This document shows positions 10,301 through 16,863 of a stretch of 16,863 nt of DNA, in pieces. The stretch is from Podila epigama. Lineage: Eukaryota; Mortierellomycota; Mortierellomycetes; Mortierellales; Mortierellaceae. Positions within the stretch are counted from its first letter, which is position 1. Each line of letters starts with the position of its first letter. The stretch lies in NCBI GenBank assembly GCA_015679605.1, contig JAAAVE010000566.1:1-16863 (forward strand). Reading direction: 5' to 3'. The notes beneath the pieces were generated by a model. It did not search any database and was not told where the DNA came from. It saw only the letters and a program-made list of their open reading frames with translations. The position numbers were made by a program, and so were the translations under genes.

Positions 10301-13300
10301 ATGTCTGCAATCCAACTGGTCGCAGGCACGTTTGTTCTCGTCGGAATTGTAGGCGGGCTGCTGAGCTACTTTGGCAACAGAACCCAGCATGCCTGGTATG
10401 TGAGCCTCGTATCATTCGTCAGTTGGTTCTTTCCCTTCTCCATCGTCGTCCTCCTTCCTCTGGACCTCAGTTCGGTTCGTTTTATTTTCTCATTCTTTCA
10501 GGCGTATCTTCTTATTTGTCCGTGTTAAAAGTCAACGCACAAAAAGGAAGGAAGTAAACATGGCCAATGCGTGCACTGAACAATCATGCCTTTTTTTTTC
10601 CACCTTCGATAATAGACGCTCTATGAAGGCTGTACAGAGGCGGATGCTTGCAACAAACCATTTCTATACGTCTCGGGTGACTTTTTACTCGTTGCTTGGC
10701 GGACCATGTACTGGTCCAGCTTTGCGCTGACATGGTAAGACAACAAAAGCAGACCAACTTTATTATCTATGACCGTTCATGACATCCCAGGTGATATATC
10801 AATCGCGCTTTGTTCTGGCCGGTGCACGACACCATGGCCCAAGGAATCACACACACATACACACATGCACCGCGGATGAACTCGTTCATTCTTGACTTCA
10901 ACATACCCCCCCTTTTGGTCCGTGGTTCTGATGTCATGCTTTTTTTTTTATTCACATTCTGCAGTCTCTAACCCACCATGTTCAATATTCTGCATCAACA
11001 ACACATGTATATAACAAAAGGGCGCTCATCCCTTTGCTGCAAGCTTACACACAATCAGGAGAGTTCACAGTCATGAAGCGATTTCGCAGTGCTGTGAGAT
11101 ACAACATCATCTACCAGCTCGTCATCGGATCGGTGGCCCTCCTGGGTCTCGTATACGTGTCCTACACACAAGGCACTAGTAATCTGCGCGCCTATGTCAT
11201 GGCCCTGAGCAACAGCTGGGGTCTGATCCTCGTCGTCATATTTATGGGGTATGGCATGGTGGATGTGCCAAGAAGGCTGTGGCACATGGGTGATAATGCG
11301 CGTGAGCTTCGTAGGATTGCATTCAAAGCAAGTGTTGTCAAGGACAAGCGCCAAGACACTGAAGATGAACTTCTCAGCGTAGCCAAGGTATAGTATGGCT
11401 TACATGCATCTCGAGCATAATGGCGCACACATAGGTTGACTTCTTCACTAACATGTCAACACTTTTATGTTGAATGCGAAAATGCACGCACTAGGAACTG
11501 TCTATTGTCTGTCACAGGGTTCAGCTCTCAGACCCATTGCGACCACATGTGGACAAGATGGTCAAGGATTTTCCTGCAGCGAGGGGTGTCCAGTTCGATC
11601 CAAGGGCATCCTCCCCAATTCCGCCATCAGGATCTGCTTTCCCTGGTGCCAACGTTGCATTTAGTCGGACAGGAACCGCCTCTGGAACTACAACCACTAC
11701 CGCCTCTGGAAGGAAACACATTACAAATGCCGCTACTATTCCTACCACAATCACCGAAAAATATCTTGCTGACCTCCATGCCAGGATAAAGTGGGCCATT
11801 CGCATGAATGACAGATGGACGGCGTAAGTTTCTTGCCAAGAACAGTTTAGTGGGCTGTTTTTTTTCCCCCCTTCATCTTCTTTCTTTCGCTTTACTGCAA
11901 ACTTTGTACTCCACCATCTCACGTCTTATCTTTTTCGCCTCCTCCGTATATAACTCTTAGGATATGGCGCGGTCTCTTGAAGGAAGGGTTTCTAGCACAG
12001 GATATTCAGGAGAATGCAGACAACCCAGAAAAGTACGAGTTTCATCATCTTCTTTCTTTGTGGATATGGCATGAGCTAATGCATTATGGCTGACACGGTC
12101 TTTCACCCTCTTTTGCAAAACATGTGTTTGATCTCTTGGTTTTTTTTTTTGCACTCTAGGAAATTTCGGTCGAGTCTGCGTCCAATGTCTCCGAAGCCAA
12201 GGGAATGGCAGTTATCATTCGAGTGGCACTGGCATTTGAAGGTTCGGCCTATCCTTCTCCGGGCCTCGGCCATTGTCTGTGCGGTGATGTCGCTCTTGAT
12301 TGTTTGGTCCGAGATGACCTACAATCACGTCAATCCTATCCTGAGTGTCATCAGTCTTCTTATCAAACTTGCTTGGGATCGCGTGTCGTATGGAGCCATT
12401 GAGGTGAGTTGTGAGAGCGTGCGTCTTCGTTCACATTGACCACCGTAATCGACGGCTACCAAAATCGGGTTTTGTAATTAACTTTTTTTTGGGGTTCATA
12501 CTTTTGATACTCTGGGCGATATCATGATAATAGGCCATCAGCTTTTTGACCATGCTTTACATGTGCACTTGCGCGTACACGACATTGATGAAGATGAAGC
12601 TTTTGAACAACTACGTTTTGGTACCAAACCACCACACGGATGAGCCGACGCTTCTATTCATTGGGTCGTATCTTTGTCGTCTCACGTAATGTCAACTTGA
12701 AGGATAGGGATGCATGACCTGATGGTATTTAGTTATCATTTTTAGTTCAAGCATTTGTTCTTACCTGTGCAAGCCTATTCGCTATTAGGTTTCCTCTTGT
12801 GTACAACTATTTGACCATTTCGGCGAGTGGCAAAGAAGACAGTACAGTATTCGCAGGAGTAAGTATCATGAAATTCGCATGGATACAGGACATGTGTCTT
12901 CGTTGCTCTTGTTTCTCATACCTAACCCTCACTTTCGGGCTTGGCATCCAAAAAAATAATAGTACATGGGGAAAATCGACATGGTCCCGTTCTTGGGCGG
13001 CTTCAATTACTATATGCCATATGTCATCCTTGTTCCGACTCTTATCACTTTGTTCAACGTCTTTGCAAAAATGTTTGCCGTGTGCAGTATCTCGGATAAC
13101 TTTTTCGACAATGATGACGAAGATGGTGGTATCGGTGGTGATCTTGAGGAAGGTCTACATGTTCTCAAAGATGGTAAGTATCTTTTTTTTTCATGATTGA
13201 ACTTTTATTCAAATGAGTGAAGATAGAGGCGGGATTGCGAGTGATTTCTCGATGTGGTTTTAATTGAATTGTCATTTCATGGACAACCTCGTATATTAGC

Positions 13301-14273
13301 TCGCCGTGAAGAAGAAAGACGCTTGATGCCAGAACGGACAGGACGGAATCGTGACTCTAGTACAAGAAGAGGGACTACATTCGAGAACTACACAGCAAAC
13401 AAGAATCGGAGCAGAGGACCTGGAAGCGATACATCAAGCCGTCTGATGCTAGGCGAAGGATCGAGCTCAAACGCTTGGAGGGACGTCCGACCATACTCGT
13501 CCAACCGCCCTTCTTACCAGGAACAGTACTTTGACGACTCGACTGACGACGATGAGCTTGGCGGACAACGGCAATCAACGGATGGGTTTGGAGCGTTGGG
13601 TCGAGGCCCAAGAGTCGGTTTTGGTGGCGTCAGCGGCGTGAACTCAAGAGGATCCTTTGATACACTGAATAGACCCAACTCCTATAGAGGATATCGACCA
13701 GTGTCATCACCAGCATTGATAACAGGAGGAGAAAACAGTACTACCGACAAAGCACCTGGAACATTCAGATCACTATGGCAAAAATTTGTGCAAAAGAAGC
13801 CAGCGATTGTATTGAATGAGACGACGGGAGTCGATTCGGGTTTGGATAGCGATGATGCACGGTCAAGTCTAGATAGCTATGCGGGCGTCAGTGGTGGCAG
13901 TGGTGGTGGTGCTCGGTCTGGACCAGCACTTATGTTTGCCTCAGTGCGGCCTGGTAACGATCGAGGGGATGATATGCTGTCACCACCACTACGGGATACA
14001 AGAGCTTCAAATAGATCATTGTCACCGCCACCATCATCACAATCTCAACGCGCGTTTGGACTAGGAATTGCGGCGTCAAGTTTACAGAACCAGACATCTC
14101 ATCATGCCAACTCTTCACGAAATAGTCGGCCGAGTAGCCGTATTTTTGGAACGTCAAGTGGCGGTGGTGGTGGTGGAAACTTTACGCGGCCAGCAGCACG
14201 AAGCCCCTCACCCAGGCTCGGCCATCAAAGCCGGCCGTTGGTGAATATATTTGATGAAGATGATGATGTATAG
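10301..14273 (+). CDS. LMBRD2: LMBR1-domain multipass membrane protein, LMBRD2-like, 10 exons, 903 aa
   Basis: Exons: 10301-10474, 10616-10734, 11021-11387, 11495-11823, 11961-12032, 12160-12403, 12534-12685, 12789-12858, 12963-13173 and 13300-14273 (2712 nt, phases consistent). About nine membrane segments are visible: near 5-23, 34-54, 86-106, 126-147, 160-180, a group in residues 370-455, and one near 535-560. Family landmarks are LLPLDLSSTLYEGC (52-65), YWSSFALTWALIPLLQAY, NSWGLILVVIFMGYGMVDVP, a cytosolic loop with RPHVDKMVKDFP, FEWHWHLKVRP and LLFIGSYLCRLT. Residues 580-903 form a Ser/Gly/Arg-rich, probably disordered cytosolic tail ending NIFDEDDDV, which resembles the human C-terminus. 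LMBRD2 has been linked in animals to beta-adrenergic receptor signalling; its biochemical role is unsettled and a fungal role is not known to me. The first intron uses an unusual GTTCGT donor, chosen because it alone keeps the conserved LPLDLSS-TLY reading. Confidence 0.93.
10848..10864 (+). repeat. Short CA-rich repeat inside LMBRD2 intron 2
   Basis: A CACACACA/TACACACA stretch lies within the 286-nt intron 10735-11020, the longest intron of this gene. I found no further exon in that intron, and the flanking protein sequence is continuous with the family. Confidence 0.7.
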
Positions 14274-14324
14274 AGAGTCCAAGTTCATTGACATGCATAG
14301 CCCATTACCATTACCACTACCACA

Positions 14325-14330
14325 AATAAA
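14325..14330 (+). terminator. Putative poly(A) signal of the LMBRD2-like gene
   Basis: An exact AATAAA lies about 52 nt after the stop codon at 14271-14273. Confidence 0.5.
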
Positions 14331-14449
14331 ATACCCGTCGCTTTCCAATCTGGCAAGCAGGGTAGTATAGCACGGCCTGAACTGTCAATTCATTGCACTG
14401 TTTATTTATCCAGCGTCTTCACAGTTGCAGCCAGGATGCCTCTTCTTTA

Positions 14450-14465
14450 CTTGGACAAGTCCAAG
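14450..14465. repeat. Near-palindrome, 7-bp arms with AA centre
   Basis: CTTGGAC and its exact reverse complement GTCCAAG are separated by two bases. As DNA this resembles a dimeric factor site. As RNA the two-base centre is too small for a stable loop unless the inner pairs open. Confidence 0.7.
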
Positions 14466-14485
14466 CAGGGACTCCTTGGAGGCTT

Positions 14486-14515
14486 TCACCTTGAGATCGC
14501 ACCTTCCCAAGGTGA
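14486..14515. repeat. Inverted repeat, 8-bp perfect arms with 14-nt loop
   Basis: TCACCTTG at 14486-14493 pairs exactly with CAAGGTGA at 14508-14515. It lies 20 nt from the palindrome at 14450-14465, in the gap between LMBRD2 and dynactin. Confidence 0.7.
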
Positions 14516-14947
14516 TACGAGGGTGGGTTGGTACAGTCAAGAAGCAAGAGCAAAATGGGGAGTGAGGCAGACAAGAAAGCCTCTTGGGCAAAGGCGCAAG
14601 GTACGTGGAAGACTGAGAACACCATCCAATAAAAAAGAATCACAGGAAATAACGAATAGGATGGCGTTAACGGAAGCGTGAGCAGTAAGAGACAGATGTG
14701 AGTGAGTGAGTGATGAGCACAAACGAGGGAAATGGATGAGATGAGAGTGAATGATTATTTTTTCACACCTGCCATCCATCCATCCACAATTTGTTCATCT
14801 CCTTTTTAGCACTCTCGCTCTTTGCATCAATTTTCTCGCCTCTGCGACACACACAGAAAAAGAAAAAATACCAAAAGAAACACACTGACGACAAAAAAAA
14901 AACTCGCTAGGCATTAAATCTATCGCTCGTTAATTTCAATACGAACC

Positions 14948-16863
14948 ATGGCGGACCCAGCCTCGCAGTCCTTGGACATTGACCTCGGCGCAAGGGTCGA
15001 GTACAATGACAACCTGGGATATGTGCGTTACACGGGCCAGACTTCGTTCGCCCCAGGAAAATGGGTTGGCATTGAATTAGACTTGCCCCGCGGTAAGAAT
15101 TCTGGTGTCGTTGAAGGAAAGCGATACTTTGACTGCAAGGCTAGTCATGGTGTCTTTGTCCGACCCAACCAAGTTCGACTTGTTCTCGATGGTGTTGCTC
15201 AGGTACACATAAATTAACAACAAGGGAATGAGATTCATCTTTTGTAGTTGTGGTTGCTAGTTCGTGCACTGACCGAAAACACAATTACTTGTCTTGCACC
15301 TCCATCTCCACCTCGGTGCCTTTTCCTTTCAGGCACCAGTGACAACAGGTCGAACATCGCGACCCGTCTCGACCCATGGAACAATCGGAGCCGCTTCCTC
15401 GCGTCTGAGTGGTACACCTTCTAGACCATCATCCATCCGCACCACTGCAGCCTCTAGTTTGAGCTCGCCTGCCGCTCGAAGCTCCAGAACACCCTCACGT
15501 CGACCCACCTCCATCATCGAAACCCCTTCCACTCCAGAATCACGCAGAACTAGGGTCGCACCTCAGACATCACGCGATGAGGATGCTCACTCTGACCGAC
15601 CTCCTTCTAGCATATCCACATCATCAGCCACTATCTCGGCTCAACATCACCGACAGGAACAACACCACCACCAACAACAACAGCAGCAGCAGCAGCAGCA
15701 GCATCAGCAACAACTCAAACCTCAACAGCAACAGTTGGCCGAGGAGGAAAGGCTGAAGGCTTTGGCACAAGAGTGGCTCACCCAACAGAAACTGGAGCAA
15801 GAAGAGGTTCTTGCCCAGCAACAACAGCAGCAGGACCAACAAGGGTTTGCCCCCCTTTCTGCATCTGCCTCTTTGACAGGTGTGGCTGCCCAGGCAGGGA
15901 ATGCTTTGAGTGGAGTCCAAAGTGGCGCATCCCAACGCATGGAGGCGTCTGTGCCTCTTAAGGACTATGAAGAGCTTCGCATTAAGCTTCGTATCCTGGA
16001 AGCCAAGCGTGGTGAAGACCGTGAACGTGTTCGCGAGGCTGAAAAGGCCAAGGAAGAGTCGGAGCAGTTCCTGAGTATTAGAACCAAGCTTCAAGGTAAA
16101 TTGTTTCTTTACACTGACAGTCGACATGCAACATTAGGCTTTTTTTAAGTATGTCTCCTGTATGAGCTTATTTTATTATGATGGCATGGCATACTGATTC
16201 TCGACCCGTACTGTTTTTTATGTGAATACATAGCCAAGCTCACCGAGATGCAACAGGAACTTCGGGATTCGAAGCGAAGTCTGAAGGACGCTTTGGCCGA
16301 GAAGGATGCGTTCGAATCGAAATACAACGATGTACTCGAAACCATGGAAGTGACAATGCTCGACAAGGAGATGGCTGAAGAAAAAGCAGAGAACCTCCAA
16401 TACGAAGTAGACATGCTCAAGGAAAAGGTCGAGGAAATAAATGTCGACCTCCATGTCTTTCAGCAGGAAGAAGGTAGCATTGACTAGTTCCATTCCCCCA
16501 CCCCCTTCCTTCTCTGTCTCTTTTCGAGAATCATTTTCTATATCCAAACATTTATACCATGCGTGCGATACGAGCTCGTGAACAATCACATTCGAAAGAG
16601 CCTCACTTCAATTTTCCCCCCCTCTCTCCTCCTGACCTTGAATTATTATTTGGCACATTGTCACATGGGGTATATCAAGGCAAGACTAAAAAGTTATCTC
16701 AATTCCTAATCGGTTTATTATTACTTTTATTGTCATTATAGCAAATCTTGCAAACAAGGACAGGCCCGCTGTTGGGCAGCTTCAGTTGGAGAAACAGAAT
16801 GAGCGTCTTACTGAGGCTTTGCGCAGGTACTGTGTGTTTATTATTATCATCATCTGTGCAAGT
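14948..16863 (+). CDS. DCTN1: Dynactin large subunit p150Glued, N-terminal part (runs off the window)
   Basis: Exons seen: 14948-15202, 15333-16095, 16234-16473 and 16742-16826. The gene continues past the right edge through a GTACTG donor, so at least 447 residues are encoded. Residues 13-80 are a CAP-Gly domain (GKWVGIELD, GKNSG at 49-53, HGVFVRPNQVRLV), which binds microtubule plus ends and EB1-type tails. Residues 86-180 are Ser/Thr/Pro/Arg-rich, like the basic microtubule-binding region. A polyQ tract follows at 199-212. A long coiled coil starts at about 295 (KDYEELRIKLRILE) and includes TLDKEMAEEKAENLQYEVD, nearly the same as the p150 CC1 dynein-binding coil; KQNERLTEALRR also matches. 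This identifies p150 rather than CLIP-170. It activates and tethers cytoplasmic dynein; in filamentous fungi this serves nuclear and early-endosome movement. The CAP-Gly motif has Ser where GKNDG is usual. The ATG sits in a good context (ACCATGG). Confidence 0.95.
15672..15713 (+). repeat. CAA/CAG repeat coding polyglutamine in dynactin p150
   Basis: Three CAA and seven CAG codons give ten glutamines (residues 199-208), then one His and three more Gln, preceded by three His. It lies between the basic region and the first coiled coil. The minus strand of this stretch reads as polyleucine, a shadow of the repeat. Confidence 0.95.

Larger units (their letters stand above)
14274..14947. other. 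Intergenic: LMBRD2 3' UTR, hairpin-rich segment, dynactin promoter
   Basis: These 674 nt contain a poly(A) signal at 14325-14330, a cluster of inverted repeats at 14450-14515, a GAGT-type repeat at about 14699-14716, a CCAT/CATC repeat near 14770-14786, and a pyrimidine-rich then A-rich leader before the dynactin ATG. Both strands of 14406-14681 carry short open frames with gene-like codon choice, but I could not turn either into a supported gene. Confidence 0.55.

Noticed and set aside
14555-14602. Plus-strand mini-frame starting MGSEADKK with a GTACGT donor after it
   Set aside because: The sequence looks like a good first exon, but no second exon with matching phase and family resemblance could be found before the dynactin start.
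15624-16127. 167-codon minus-strand frame rich in leucine
   Set aside because: Shadow of the CAA/CAG repeat and coiled-coil exon of dynactin p150.
1-16863. Transposons, CRISPR arrays, tRNA or rRNA genes, prokaryotic operons
   Set aside because: No long terminal or inverted repeats, no transposase-like or reverse-transcriptase-like reading frames, no regularly spaced repeats and no tRNA B-box-like hairpins were seen; the gene structure is plainly eukaryotic.

Overview
The window is nuclear DNA from a filamentous or early-diverging fungus. The genes are split by many short spliceosomal introns (65 to 286 nt, mostly 90 to 140 nt), usually GTAAGT/GTATG-type at the 5' end and TAG/CAG at the 3' end. 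Homopolymer-rich intergenic gaps of a few hundred bases separate them. The gene set combines a Rab3GAP catalytic subunit, a RABL3-like GTPase, an LMBRD2-like membrane protein and dynactin p150. That fits a zygomycete-grade fungus (Mucoromycota, for example a Mortierella relative) better than a yeast. This taxonomic placement is inference from gene content and intron style, not from a search.

Layout, left to right. Positions 1-1496 hold no gene I can support. Positions 1497-5869 (minus strand, 8 exons, 1226 aa) encode the catalytic subunit of a Rab3GAP-type complex. A 178-nt divergent promoter region follows. Positions 6048-7325 (plus, 3 exons, 363 aa) encode a RABL3-like GTPase. Positions 7586-9825 (plus, 7 exons in the preferred model, 478 aa) encode a SMAP/Age2-type ArfGAP with a clathrin-box motif and a Q/N-rich tail. 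Positions 10301-14273 (plus, 10 exons, 903 aa) encode an LMBR1-domain protein of the LMBRD2 type. Positions 14274-14947 are a gap with several inverted repeats. Positions 14948 to the right edge (plus, 4 exons seen, at least 447 aa) encode the N-terminal part of dynactin p150Glued. Every exon chain was joined by hand. Splice phases agree throughout and each complete coding length is divisible by three.

All five genes belong to membrane traffic or its motor machinery: Rab regulation, a Rab-like GTPase, Arf GTP hydrolysis at clathrin coats, a multipass membrane protein linked to receptor traffic, and the dynein activator. They are separate transcription units, so physical linkage does not by itself mean co-regulation; only the Rab3GAP/RABL3 pair shares an upstream region. 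I found no mobile element, CRISPR array, tRNA or rRNA. I see no clearly new biological system. The items most worth a second look are the 16-nt microexon and ambiguous intron in the ArfGAP gene, its Q/N-rich tail, a variant CAP-Gly motif in p150, and the hairpin-rich gap near 14.45 kb.
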